In this document: in pieces, positions 1 to 8,099 of the stretch
Numbering within the stretch: position 1 is the stretch's first letter
Layout: the number at the start of each line of letters is the position of its first letter
Origin: an uncultured Blautia sp.
GTDB taxonomy: Bacteria; Bacillota; Clostridia; Lachnospirales; Lachnospiraceae
Direction: 5' to 3'
DNA length: 39,017 nt
NCBI GenBank assembly: GCA_900551075.1
Contig: URVB01000034.1
Location: 1-39,017, forward strand
Made by a program: the position numbers and the translations under genes
Notes under the pieces: model-generated
Told to the model about the DNA's origin: nothing
Database searches by the model: none
The model's input: only the letters and a program-made list of their open reading frames with translations

Positions 1-1
1 T

Positions 2-406
2 ATTGAAGAAAATTTAGATTTGCTCCCATCAAGTATTGATTTAGCAGAAACAGAATTAGGATTATGTACACAAAAGAAAATGCCACAACATAATCGATTG
101 AAAAAGATTATTGAACAGGTACAAAATGAATATGATTATGTGATTATTGATACACCGCCGCTCGGCAGTGTAATTGACAGTGCGGTGATTGCGGATGAGT
201 GCGATGGCTCTATTATTGTGCTGGAATCAGGGGCCATAAGCTACCGGTTTGCACAGGAGGTCAAGGATCAACTGGAAAAATGCGACTGTCCGATTCTGGG
301 TGTGATCTTAAATAAGGTGGATATGAGCAAGCAGGGCTATTACGGCAAATATTACGGGAAATATTACGGAAAATACGGTCAGTATGGAAAACGCGATAAG
401 GAGTAA
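2..406 (+). CDS. CpsD/CapB-type tyrosine-protein kinase, C-terminal part (5' end outside window)
   Basis: The open frame enters from the left edge and ends at 406. The visible 134 residues contain a Walker-B-like IIDTPP motif, the CpsD-type stretch around SVIDSAVIADECDG, and a C-terminal tyrosine cluster (repeated YYGK units). That cluster is the hallmark of BY-kinases, which autophosphorylate the tail to control capsule/exopolysaccharide polymerisation together with a CpsC-type membrane adaptor. The Walker A part lies outside the window. The first ~50 codons look unlike CpsD: LLPSSIDLAETELGL matches the ParA/Soj style, and this stretch is much more AT-rich than what follows, so the gene may be a chimera (see findings). 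The next gene starts 8 bases downstream, which suggests one operon with the two genes that follow. Confidence 0.8.
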   Translation: MEENLDLLPSSIDLAETELGLCTQKKMPQHNRLKKIIEQVQNEYDYVIIDTPPLGSVIDSAVIADECDGSIIVLESGAISYRFAQEVKDQLEKCDCPILGVILNKVDMSKQGYYGKYYGKYYGKYGQYGKRDKE

Positions 407-414
407 CAATACTT

Positions 415-1251
415 ATGTCAAAAAAGTGGATAGTATTCATGCTTTTTGTCTGTGCGGGATTTGCAGGCGTGATTGGATATACACGGATGCAGGCGGATGG
501 GAAGGGGCCGGGAATAACCTATGATGCGGATGCACTTCCGGTATATCGGCCTGGCATGAGGGACGTTGAACTTCTGAAGGGAGTTACTGCTGTGGATGAG
601 AAAGAGGGAGATGTTTCGGATTCATTGACGGTAGAAGCTGTCTATGAGATTGATGCATCCAGCGTTGCCGTTGTCTATGCAGCAAAAGACAGCAGGAATA
701 ATATTACAAAATTAAAGTGTACTTTGGAAATGCTCCCGGAGACTGAAAAAGCAGAAGGCAGTGAAAAAGAAGCCGCCTCTCAGGAGGAGTCCGGCTCCAA
801 AGAAGCGGCCGCTTCCCAGGAAAAGTCCGGCTCCAAAGAAGAGGCCGCCTCTCAGGAGAAGTCCGGTTCCAAAGAAGAGGACGCCTCTCAGGAGAAGTCC
901 CCGGAGCAGTCGGAATTATCGGAAGAGAATGATAAAAAAGAGGCTGAAAACGAAGCAGAACAGATACGTGAAGAGCAGGAAGCAGCGGCCAATGCCATGC
1001 CGGCACAAAATCCAAGGCTTTACCTTACGGAATATGTGGTAAATGTACCTGTAGGCGCTTCAGTTGACCTTCTTTCCTATGTAAGGGAAATTACAGATGA
1101 TATAGATGACATCTACGCCCTATGGCGCAAGATACAGATTGTGGGTGAAGTGAATACGGCCGCTGCCGGGACCTACGAGTGCACCTATTATGTGGTGGAT
1201 TCTCAGGAAAATGTCTCTAATCAGGCTGTACTTACAGTAATTGTAGAGTAG
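415..1251 (+). CDS. Secreted/membrane-anchored protein with two Ig-like (DUF5011-type) domains and a repeat linker
   Basis: The 278-aa protein starts with ATG about 12 bases after AAGGAG. It has a single N-terminal hydrophobic segment (about residues 5-22) that acts as a signal peptide or anchor. An Ig-like domain follows (about 40-105, with the typical phrase VTAVDEKEGDVSDSL). Next comes a highly charged Glu/Lys/Ser linker built of 12-residue repeats (about 119-162) and a second Ig-like domain (about 197-278, ending in DSQENVSNQAVLTVIVE). These domains resemble DUF5011/HYR-type beta-sandwiches of clostridial surface proteins. The gene sits between a CpsD-like kinase and an LCP transferase, so a role at the cell surface in exopolysaccharide export or attachment is inferred. 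The exact function is unknown. Confidence 0.7.
   Translation: MSKKWIVFMLFVCAGFAGVIGYTRMQADGKGPGITYDADALPVYRPGMRDVELLKGVTAVDEKEGDVSDSLTVEAVYEIDASSVAVVYAAKDSRNNITKLKCTLEMLPETEKAEGSEKEAASQEESGSKEAAASQEKSGSKEEAASQEKSGSKEEDASQEKSPEQSELSEENDKKEAENEAEQIREEQEAAANAMPAQNPRLYLTEYVVNVPVGASVDLLSYVREITDDIDDIYALWRKIQIVGEVNTAAAGTYECTYYVVDSQENVSNQAVLTVIVE
769..900 (+). repeat. 36-bp in-frame tandem repeat coding for the S-G-S-K-E-E-A-A-S-Q-E-K linker
   Basis: There are four consecutive units: 769-801 (33 bp, one codon shorter), 802-837, 838-873 and a partial unit 874-900. All are in frame and encode an E/K/S/A-rich 12-residue period between the two Ig-like domains. The units are nearly identical at DNA level, which is what slipped-strand or recombinational copy-number change needs. 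Confidence 0.85.
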
Positions 1252-1300
1252 AAATTCTGATGTCGTTATTTGATAGAAACAATATAGGAAGTGTATGTAA

Positions 1301-2827
1301 ATGAGAATAAGCAGGAGAAAAGACCGTTTACCCGGAACGATTATATCACTGATACTTTTAATGGTTATTGCAGCATTCGCCGTATTGCTGATTTATACCA
1401 GGCTTCTTCCAACAAAATATATTGCAATTATATTCCTGTCCCTGCTGATATTCCTGCTGGTTGTAAGGCTTCTTGTGCTGCGCTTCAGAAAGCAGGTTCG
1501 CTTTTGGAGCGGTACGGCACTTGCAGTACTCATAATTGCAGTCCTGGGAGCAGGAAGCCTGTATATTCACAGGACGGTATCGGCCCTGGATACGATTACC
1601 GGTATAAATACCGAGATAGCAGAGGTCAATGTCTATGTCAGGCAGGAGGATTTGGCTGAGACAATGCCGGATGTTTCCGGCTATACCTTCGGTATTTTAA
1701 GAGACCTGGACAGAGGGAATACAGACAGGGCTCTGGAGCAGATATATTTGGAAATCGGCAGTGAAATAGCCGTTACGGAATACGACAGCCTGACTGAGCT
1801 GGCAGACAGCTTATTGAACAGCGCTTCAGGTGCGGTTATTTTAAATCGGGCATATTTGGATGTGCTGGATCAGATGGAGCATTACTCCTCTTTTTCCGCA
1901 CAGGTGCGCGAAATTTCTTCAAAAAAAGTGGAAACAGTCGTGGAGCGCAAGGAGCCGCAGGTGAAAACAGAACCCAATACGGCTGAAAATCCCGCTGCAG
2001 TTAAGCCTGATGAGGTATATACGATTTATATCAGCGGAATTGATACTCGAGGTGCAATGACCTCCTCCAGCCTGAGCGATGTGAATATTATCGCTACGGT
2101 GAATTTAAAGACAAAACAAATTCTGCTGGTTTCTACTCCGCGGGACTATTATGTACCGCTTTCCATTTCAAACGGTGTGCCTGATAAGCTGACACATGCA
2201 GGAATTTACGGTGTCAATGTTTGTATGGATACGTTGGAGATGCTTTACGGTATTGATATCAATTATTATTTCAGGCTGAATTTTGCGGGCTTTATTCAAA
2301 TTATAGATTCTTTGGGCGGAGTCACTATAAATTCAGATTATGACTTCGACTCTCAGAATGTCAAAGGGTTTCATTTCAACAAAGGGGAGAATTTTGTGAA
2401 TGGAGAACAGGCGCTTGCTTTTTGCCGGGAGCGTTATTCGTTTGCTGAAGGAGACCGGCAGAGAGGCCGGAATCAGATGTCTGTCATTCAGGGTGTTGTA
2501 AATCGTGTTATGTCACCGGAATTATTAAAAAATTATATGGCCGTGCTGAATGAGCTGTCGGGCTGCTTTGAGATGAATATTCCATATGAGGTCATTGCTT
2601 CTGTGGTACGCCGTCAATTATCAGAAGGGGGTAATTGGCAGGTTTTGGTTTACAGTGCTGATGGAACAGGAGATACACAAAAACCATATTCCATGAGCCA
2701 GAAAGCATATGTTATGGTTCCGGATACCACAACCGTGGAGAAAGCGAAGATTCTGATGCAAAAGGTACGTGAAGGCAGTATGCTGTCAGAAGCGGATGTT
2801 GCAGCTCATGCTGCCGAGTCTGAGTAG
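1301..2827 (+). CDS. LytR-CpsA-Psr (LCP) family glycopolymer transferase
   Basis: The 508-aa membrane protein has three N-terminal transmembrane helices (about residues 12-32, 37-60 and 67-85) and an extracellular accessory region (about 100-235). The LCP catalytic domain follows (about 240-405). Family signatures in it include STPRDYYV, the DKLTHAGIYG region, the ring of basic residues with CRERYSFAEGDRQRGRNQ, and SLGGVTI. LCP enzymes move undecaprenyl-linked polysaccharides onto peptidoglycan outside the membrane. Here it is the last gene of an exopolysaccharide operon and is followed by a strong terminator. ATG at 1301 is preceded by a modest AGGAAG. The family call is firm; the polymer that is attached cannot be told. 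Confidence 0.93.
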   Translation: MRISRRKDRLPGTIISLILLMVIAAFAVLLIYTRLLPTKYIAIIFLSLLIFLLVVRLLVLRFRKQVRFWSGTALAVLIIAVLGAGSLYIHRTVSALDTITGINTEIAEVNVYVRQEDLAETMPDVSGYTFGILRDLDRGNTDRALEQIYLEIGSEIAVTEYDSLTELADSLLNSASGAVILNRAYLDVLDQMEHYSSFSAQVREISSKKVETVVERKEPQVKTEPNTAENPAAVKPDEVYTIYISGIDTRGAMTSSSLSDVNIIATVNLKTKQILLVSTPRDYYVPLSISNGVPDKLTHAGIYGVNVCMDTLEMLYGIDINYYFRLNFAGFIQIIDSLGGVTINSDYDFDSQNVKGFHFNKGENFVNGEQALAFCRERYSFAEGDRQRGRNQMSVIQGVVNRVMSPELLKNYMAVLNELSGCFEMNIPYEVIASVVRRQLSEGGNWQVLVYSADGTGDTQKPYSMSQKAYVMVPDTTTVEKAKILMQKVREGSMLSEADVAAHAAESE

Positions 2828-2869
2828 CCGGAAGCGTTCTCCTTACGGCTGTCCCAGGTGTTGGTTTCA

Positions 2870-2910
2870 GACAGGAAGATGTAAAGAAATACATCTTCCT
2901 GTCTTTTTTT
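2870..2910 (+). terminator. Rho-independent terminator of the exopolysaccharide operon
   Basis: A perfect 14-bp stem (2870-2883 with 2890-2903) with a 6-base loop is followed directly by seven T (2904-2910). It lies 42 bp after the LCP stop codon. Confidence 0.93.
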
Positions 2911-2975
2911 GCATAGTCAAAATTACTGAAGCCGAATAATTTAGAATAGAGACTTATTTGTTTCCGGAGGTTTCT

Positions 2976-3137
2976 ATGAATCAATCCATATATACCGGAA
3001 AAAATGTCGGTGTGGCAATCCTGGATACAGGGATCTATCCGCACAGAGATTTCGGTAACAGGATATGGGGATTTTGTGATTTTTTATCGTATAAAAAAGT
3101 GCCTTACGATGACAATGGGCACGGGACTCACGTGTGA
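2976..3137 (+). pseudogene. Subtilisin-like serine protease (S8), N-terminal fragment interrupted by the integrated island
   Basis: ATG at 2976 follows a perfect GGAGG (2966-2970). The 53 residues contain the catalytic Asp motif VAILDTGI (Asp17) and end in NGHGTHV, the catalytic His motif (His49). A stop codon (TGA, 3135-3137) follows that is contributed by the inserted DNA. The rest of the gene continues in frame at 14338. Joining 2976-3133 to 14352-15030 restores NGHGTHVAG without a gap and gives a 278-aa protease. No signal peptide is seen, so the intact enzyme would be an intracellular-type subtilase. The fragment cannot be active because Ser and the oxyanion Asn are in the distal half. 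Confidence 0.9.
3118..3133. repeat. attL core (16-bp direct repeat, left junction)
   Basis: GGCACGGGACTCACGT is identical to 14336-14351. On its left is host subtilase sequence; on its right is island sequence starting GTGATG. The crossover probably lies at the terminal GT, because the reconstructed attP has TCAC-GT-GTGA symmetry around it (inference). Confidence 0.88.
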
Positions 3138-3194
3138 TGTCTGCGGCACGGCCTGACAATCACCGGCGGAATAGACAATTTTCAGGTAAATAAA

Positions 3195-3262
3195 TGTATT
3201 TTAGACAAAAAAGTTGGTTATTTTGCAAATTCAATTCAATAAATTTTTTAATATGGTATTAT
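3195..3262 (+). promoter_or_regulatory. Candidate promoter/operator of the RiPP operon, shares motif with the agrDB upstream region
   Basis: TGTATTTTAGACAAAAAA (3195-3212) matches 11386-11403 at 17 of 18 positions. Behind it, both loci have a GCAA-N4-5-ATTC-like block at a 13-14 base offset and an AT-rich TATG..TAYTA(A)T block 27-28 bases further. This is the layout expected for two promoters activated by the same regulator, most simply the LytTR response regulator encoded on the island. The transcription start is not known. Confidence 0.5.
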
Positions 3263-4407
3263 CCAAGCATGTGATACATCTTTATGAAAGCGGGGTGAGA
3301 AAAATCAGATTAAGCAGAGTCAATACTCCCGGCCGGACCCATCTTTACTATTTAATTGACCATGGTATAGCGGGGAAGGAGCTTTACAGCGGACTGGCTC
3401 ATGTGACAGAGCATGCCTGTTTAGCTGAAGAAGGGAGATTTCAGACCGATCACTTCCGTTGGGGCTGCACCTGCCTTAGCCATATGATTTTATATTATGA
3501 GACCAGGCATGATTTTCAATGGATAAACGAAATCAAGCAGCAAATGCGTAATAATACAATTATTTCTTCCCAAAAGGTCGATATAGCAAAGACTGAGGTG
3601 ATAGAAGAGAGCCGTTTGCTAAAAGCAAAGACACAGTTGAGAGAAGGTCTGGTCCGCTTTGTTACCGAGGATAGAATTACTGATTTTGCTATGGGGATAC
3701 CGTCTGAAATAGAAAAAATTCAATATCAGGATGTGCTTGATTACTGGGAATATCTAAATTGCAGGCATCATATTTATGAGATTCCATTTAGAGACAGGCA
3801 GGACGTGGAATCTGTTTTTCAGCAGATTCTTGAATCTTATCCGTTAAAGGAAAATGACACCGTCCATAAGTTTGTCAGGAACAAGACCTGTGATGAGTAT
3901 CTGGTTTTAAGTCAGTCTGATCAGTGTACGCTTAAAATTTATTTCCAAATACCTCCGCTGGCAGGTAAAGAGGATTATGTCGCGAAAGCTTTTATAGAAT
4001 GTTATCTGCAAAAACTTTTCAGCAAGCATCTTCAAATAGACGTTTCTATTGAAGAAAAATTTTTCAGTAAGTCCGAAAAATTTGTATTGATGACCGTTCA
4101 CGGAGTTCCGGAAGAAAAGGTGAAGCTTATGATATCCAATATGCGGACCTGCATCGCAGAAAAATCGAGTTTTGATGATATGCGGTCTTTGTATTCAGGA
4201 TTTATTGACAACGTTATCCGGGCAATAGCCCAGGAAAAAGCCGTTGATTCCATTAACAAATATCAAAATTGGCTGCTGTTTCAAAAGCCGTTTTTTTCCG
4301 CAGAGGATATAGCTGCGATAAGCAGTTTTAACAGTGATATGTCTGCGGCTGTTAAATATATACTAAACGAGGGTGTAAAGGTAGTTGTCACCTCCTCAGT
4401 ATCATGA
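3253..4407 (+). CDS. M16-family (insulinase-like) zinc metallopeptidase, probable RiPP leader peptidase
   Basis: The protein has about 384 aa from ATG 3253; the start is uncertain. The frame is open from a TTG at 3214, and in-frame GTGs lie at 3271 and 3295. None has a good ribosome binding site. The inverted zinc motif HxxEH is intact (GLAHVTEHA), and the third ligand region lies about 65 residues later in KTEVIEE. The family N-terminal strand (LYESGVRKI) precedes it. M16 peptidases cleave short peptides inside a clam-shell chamber; in other RiPP systems (PqqF/G type) they process precursors. It is the first gene of the operon that encodes exporter, maturase and precursor, so leader removal is the likely job. 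The exporter lacks a C39 peptidase domain, which leaves this role open. Confidence 0.8.
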   Translation: MVLSKHVIHLYESGVRKIRLSRVNTPGRTHLYYLIDHGIAGKELYSGLAHVTEHACLAEEGRFQTDHFRWGCTCLSHMILYYETRHDFQWINEIKQQMRNNTIISSQKVDIAKTEVIEESRLLKAKTQLREGLVRFVTEDRITDFAMGIPSEIEKIQYQDVLDYWEYLNCRHHIYEIPFRDRQDVESVFQQILESYPLKENDTVHKFVRNKTCDEYLVLSQSDQCTLKIYFQIPPLAGKEDYVAKAFIECYLQKLFSKHLQIDVSIEEKFFSKSEKFVLMTVHGVPEEKVKLMISNMRTCIAEKSSFDDMRSLYSGFIDNVIRAIAQEKAVDSINKYQNWLLFQKPFFSAEDIAAISSFNSDMSAAVKYILNEGVKVVVTSSVS

Positions 4408-4422
4408 AGCAGAGGGTATAAC

Positions 4423-6279
4423 ATGGAAACAAAAACATCATTTACTGAGAACATCAGGCTTTTCTTCATGGGGTGTAAAATCCTTTGGGAGGCTTCTCCA
4501 TTTTATTTTATGGTGATTATTGCCGTGAGTGCATTAAATGGTTTTGTAAGTCCTTTTAGTGCTATCTTATGGCAGCATGTACTGGATTTGATTACGAAGA
4601 TCATTCAGGAGGGGCAATGGACCAATCTGATCATTGGCTTTCTGCTGGCGTTTTCCGGATTGCATTTGCAGACGTATCTTTTTACTGAATTTCTTCAATA
4701 CATTAAGCAAACATATAGTGACACGCTTGACCTGCATATCACCCGTTCCGTACTGCGGAAGAGTTCCGCGTTTCCGATGCGTACATTTGACAATCCTGAA
4801 ATATATAATCATATCAATATGTCTATATCGGAAACGGGGGCCAATTGCTTAACCCTTCTTGACTGTATGTCGGATGCATTAACTTCTGCAATCCAGATTG
4901 TTTCATTCATTGTGATTGTAATCAGGCTGAACTGGTTTATTGTGCCTGTATGTATTATTTCGGCTTTTCCGTTACTCTACCTTTCTTTGAGGATTAATTC
5001 GTACTGGTACAGGATATTTGCTCAGAGGTCAGAGACCAATCGGTTAATAGATTATCTGAAGATGCTGCTGGTGAAGAATGAGAATATTAAAGAAGTAAAA
5101 CTTTATAAGATTAATGACAAAATTATTAATTTTATAGGCAGTACTTTCGGCAGCTTCCTGAAAAGCGACAAAAAAGCACGAAAGAAATTTTTTGCAAAGA
5201 AAGGCCTGGCAGAGGCATTGGACGAAATCGTTTCTATGCTTACCAAAATTATTATCGTAGTGCTTGGCATAAGAGGAGGGAGCAGTTTAGGTACCATAAA
5301 TCTTTACTTTAATTCACAGGATAACCTTAAAGCGTCAATCATTATGATATTGGGTCAGATTTCACTTTTACACAGCAGCCTGTTGTATTTCCGGTCTCTC
5401 GAGGTCATTGATAAAACCTATACGGAGACTCAGGAGTCGGAAGGGAAAAGGGTACCTTTTAACAAAGATTTTAAATACATTGAGTTTAAAGGTGTATCAT
5501 TCCAGTATCCCGGAAGTGAGCATTACGCACTGAGGGATATATCGCTCAAAATTGAAAATGGGAAGACATATTCCCTTGTGGGTTTTAATGGCTCCGGAAA
5601 GACAACCTTTATCAAATTGTTATTGAGATTATATACGCCAACGGAAGGGGAAATCTATATTGACGGCACCAATATCAATGATATTGATATTGAAAGCTAT
5701 TACTTACAGATCAGTGCCGTATTCCAGGATTTTCTGAAGCTTCCATACACAATATTTGAAAACGTGGCGTTAAGGGATGCTTTGGGTGATATGGAGCAGT
5801 TTAAAAAGGCTGCGGATATAGCAGACTTGAGCAGCCTGATTGATCGTCTTCCGGAAAGAGAGAAAACGCTCCTTATGAAGGATTGGTCAGGCGGAGTAGA
5901 TATATCCCAGGGCCAATGGCAGAAGGTTGCGATAGCAAGAAGCTGCTACGGCAACTGCGCAATCTCCATCCTGGATGAACCTTTTTCTTCTATTGACGCA
6001 ATTTCAGAGACACAGATTATTAACCGTCTCAGTAATGAGCGCAACGGGAAACTGACCGTTTATGTTACACATAGATTTTCAAGTATTTCCCTGGCTGATC
6101 AAATTATCGTCATGAAGGATGGCTGTGCTGTTGAGTTTGGGACACATGACGAGCTGATGAAAAACCGGGACTTATATTATGAGTTATACATTACTCAGCT
6201 CAGAAGATTAAATAAAGGTGAAGCAGATAGAGCTGCTGGTAAAGATACTAAAGAAATGGAGGAAATACATTATGAATGA
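4423..6279 (+). CDS. ABC transporter with fused permease and ATPase domains, probable export of the modified peptide
   Basis: The 618-aa half-transporter has an N-terminal six-helix membrane domain (about residues 20-320) and a C-terminal ATPase. Walker A is GFNGSGKTT (about 387), the signature is a variant reading DISQGQ (about 491) instead of LSGGQ, and Walker B is ISILDEP (about 514). A switch His (VTHRFSS) follows. There is no N-terminal C39 peptidase domain, unlike classical bacteriocin exporters. The gene starts 15 bases after the peptidase gene and its end overlaps the radical SAM gene by 8 bases, so it is translationally tied to both. Cargo is inferred from context; self-protection by efflux is also possible. 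Confidence 0.88.
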   Translation: METKTSFTENIRLFFMGCKILWEASPFYFMVIIAVSALNGFVSPFSAILWQHVLDLITKIIQEGQWTNLIIGFLLAFSGLHLQTYLFTEFLQYIKQTYSDTLDLHITRSVLRKSSAFPMRTFDNPEIYNHINMSISETGANCLTLLDCMSDALTSAIQIVSFIVIVIRLNWFIVPVCIISAFPLLYLSLRINSYWYRIFAQRSETNRLIDYLKMLLVKNENIKEVKLYKINDKIINFIGSTFGSFLKSDKKARKKFFAKKGLAEALDEIVSMLTKIIIVVLGIRGGSSLGTINLYFNSQDNLKASIIMILGQISLLHSSLLYFRSLEVIDKTYTETQESEGKRVPFNKDFKYIEFKGVSFQYPGSEHYALRDISLKIENGKTYSLVGFNGSGKTTFIKLLLRLYTPTEGEIYIDGTNINDIDIESYYLQISAVFQDFLKLPYTIFENVALRDALGDMEQFKKAADIADLSSLIDRLPEREKTLLMKDWSGGVDISQGQWQKVAIARSCYGNCAISILDEPFSSIDAISETQIINRLSNERNGKLTVYVTHRFSSISLADQIIVMKDGCAVEFGTHDELMKNRDLYYELYITQLRRLNKGEADRAAGKDTKEMEEIHYE

Positions 6280-7801
6280 ATTGAACGGACAGGAGCAGTT
6301 GCTTAACCTGAAAAGACAAAAGGATTTTTCCAGGCAGGGGATTACTTTCCATACAAGGTCGAATTCATATTTATATGATACCGGTACAGGGAAGGTTGTC
6401 CGGCTGGATGCTGCCACGGCTCCGATCATAGATGCATTATTCAATAAAAGTATCGGTCCGGATGAATTTAAGGAGCTTATAAGCAATGAAGAACTGGCAA
6501 ATTCAATAGCGGCATTTCTTGAGGAGGAGCATTTGCTTCGCAACCCGGAAATAACACATTTTGTTGATTGGAAACCATTTGTGTCGGAAGAAGCATTGGC
6601 GTGCGAGCAGCTCATTATTGAATTGACCGGCAGGTGTAATCTGCGATGCAGATATTGTACCTATGGAGATCATTACGATGGGACAAGGGAGTTTACGAGT
6701 GAGGATATCAGCTTTGCAACTGCAAAGAAGGCTATCGATTATGCTTACAGCCACCGTAATCAGGAAATGTTTGCGGTTACCTTCTATGGCGGAGAACCAT
6801 TAATCAACTTCGGAGTCATGAAACAATGTATTGATTATTGTCTCACAGAATATGGCGAAACAAAGATTGACTTCAGTTTCACTACAAATCTGACGTTAAT
6901 GACCCGGGAAATAGCAGAGTACTTAGTGCAGATTCCGAATATGAATATTGTTGTCAGTTTGGATGGACCAGAAAATATACAGAACCAGAACCGGGTGTTT
7001 GCAAACGGCAGGCCCACCTTTGATGCAGCATACGGAGGCCTGAGACTGCTTTGTGACGCGGTTAAGAAGTTTGATAGTCAAACAAAGATACTTTTCAGCT
7101 CGGTTTTTATGCCGCCCTATACCGCTGAACGATTTGATGAAATCAATGATTTCTTTGAGTCCCTGGATTTTCTTCCCGAAGGGACCACCGTGTCGGCAAC
7201 CTATCCCGTACCCGGCTCTATTCCGGATAGCGTTTTTGAAGAGCTGAAGGAGCAGGGGTATGACAGCTCCAGGGACATAAGCTGGGTTGACTGGGCAGTG
7301 AAGAAGGCGGAATCCCGAAATGATTTGCCTCAGGCGCCTAATTTGTTTACGGTATATTTGCAGCAGATACTGGTATCCATACACCAGCGCCGTTTGGTAG
7401 AGGAACCCATGGACAGATATCCCTATAACGCCTGCTGCATCCCAATACAGAGACGGCTGTATGTGTGTACGGATGGCACATATAAGGTTTGTGAAAAAAT
7501 TGGTGACGCTCCCTATATTGGAGATGTGGATACAGGATTGGACTTTGAGGCAATTACGGAATATTATTTGAAACAGTATGAAAGCAGGTCAATGAAGGAC
7601 TGTTCAAAATGTTGGGCTGTTACGCTGTGTGATATCTGTTATGCGGAATGCTATAATGCGGATGGCCTAGATATGGATAAAAAAAGAAGGTTGTGTAGGA
7701 TTACACGTGAATCAGCATTAAATAAGCTTTGTGTATACCATGATGTCATGGAACGGTATCCCGATATTATTAAGCAGATTTCAACCATTGAAAGACACTG
7801 A
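6272..7801 (+). CDS. Radical SAM/SPASM peptide maturase (sactipeptide/ranthipeptide type, CcpM-like)
   Basis: The 509-aa enzyme starts at ATG 6272 with GGAGG 9 bases upstream. The N-terminal ~90 residues look like a PqqD/RRE-type leader-binding winged helix (NSYLYDTGTGKVVRLD). The radical SAM cluster motif CNLRCRYC follows (Cys122, 126, 129), then the GGEP motif (FYGGEPLI). The C-terminal SPASM region (about residues 395-475) is rich in Cys, including CxxC and CDICYAEC clusters for auxiliary 4Fe-4S centres. Such enzymes form thioether links between Cys sulphur and a backbone carbon of a precursor peptide. The Cys-rich precursor is encoded 52 bases downstream. It resembles the clostridial Cys-rich-peptide maturases (CLI_3235/CcpM group); the subgroup is from memory. 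The type of thioether (alpha or beta/gamma carbon) cannot be told. Confidence 0.92.
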   Translation: MNELNGQEQLLNLKRQKDFSRQGITFHTRSNSYLYDTGTGKVVRLDAATAPIIDALFNKSIGPDEFKELISNEELANSIAAFLEEEHLLRNPEITHFVDWKPFVSEEALACEQLIIELTGRCNLRCRYCTYGDHYDGTREFTSEDISFATAKKAIDYAYSHRNQEMFAVTFYGGEPLINFGVMKQCIDYCLTEYGETKIDFSFTTNLTLMTREIAEYLVQIPNMNIVVSLDGPENIQNQNRVFANGRPTFDAAYGGLRLLCDAVKKFDSQTKILFSSVFMPPYTAERFDEINDFFESLDFLPEGTTVSATYPVPGSIPDSVFEELKEQGYDSSRDISWVDWAVKKAESRNDLPQAPNLFTVYLQQILVSIHQRRLVEEPMDRYPYNACCIPIQRRLYVCTDGTYKVCEKIGDAPYIGDVDTGLDFEAITEYYLKQYESRSMKDCSKCWAVTLCDICYAECYNADGLDMDKKRRLCRITRESALNKLCVYHDVMERYPDIIKQISTIERH

Positions 7802-7853
7802 ATGAGGAATGAAAGCAGGCAGAGAAATACATAAAAGAAAAGGAGAACACAAT

Positions 7854-8051
7854 ATGAAGATTATTAATCCATTAAACAGAACCCCTGAAACTGAAGAAAC
7901 TATGGTTATGGCATGCCATTGCCTTTGTAACTCAGGAAGCGCCAGCGCAAAGACCAGTGGAGCGAATCATGTCAGCGGCTGCGGATGCAACTGCATCAGC
8001 GGCGATTATGCTAATAGGACTGCAAACGGAACTGGCGCAAGCAATGCTTAA
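7854..8051 (+). CDS. Cys-rich RiPP precursor peptide, ruminococcin C-like double CxCxC
   Basis: The 65-aa peptide starts at ATG 7854 with AAGGAG about 9 bases upstream. It has a short leader (about residues 1-18, with a TPETEET stretch) and a core rich in Gly, Ser, Ala, Asn and Thr. Six cysteines form two triads, Cys21/23/25 and Cys43/45/47, each followed by a 14-18 residue acceptor tail. The Gly/Ser/Ala/Asn-rich tails, and the C-terminus ANRTANGTGASNA, resemble ruminococcin C1, whose two Cys pairs form a double-hairpin sactipeptide. Here each half would have three thioether bridges rather than two (inference). It also fits the CLI_3235-type Cys-rich clostridial peptides. An antimicrobial role is likely but not proven. 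Confidence 0.88.
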   Translation: MKIINPLNRTPETEETMVMACHCLCNSGSASAKTSGANHVSGCGCNCISGDYANRTANGTGASNA

Positions 8052-8099
8052 TTGATACCTATAACACAAGTACAGCTTATAGAATCTAATTTGACTGAA

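Noticed and set aside
7854..8051. Precursor as a lanthipeptide or thiopeptide
   Set aside because: No LanB/LanC/LanM or YcaO gene is in the cluster; the only modifying enzyme is radical SAM/SPASM.
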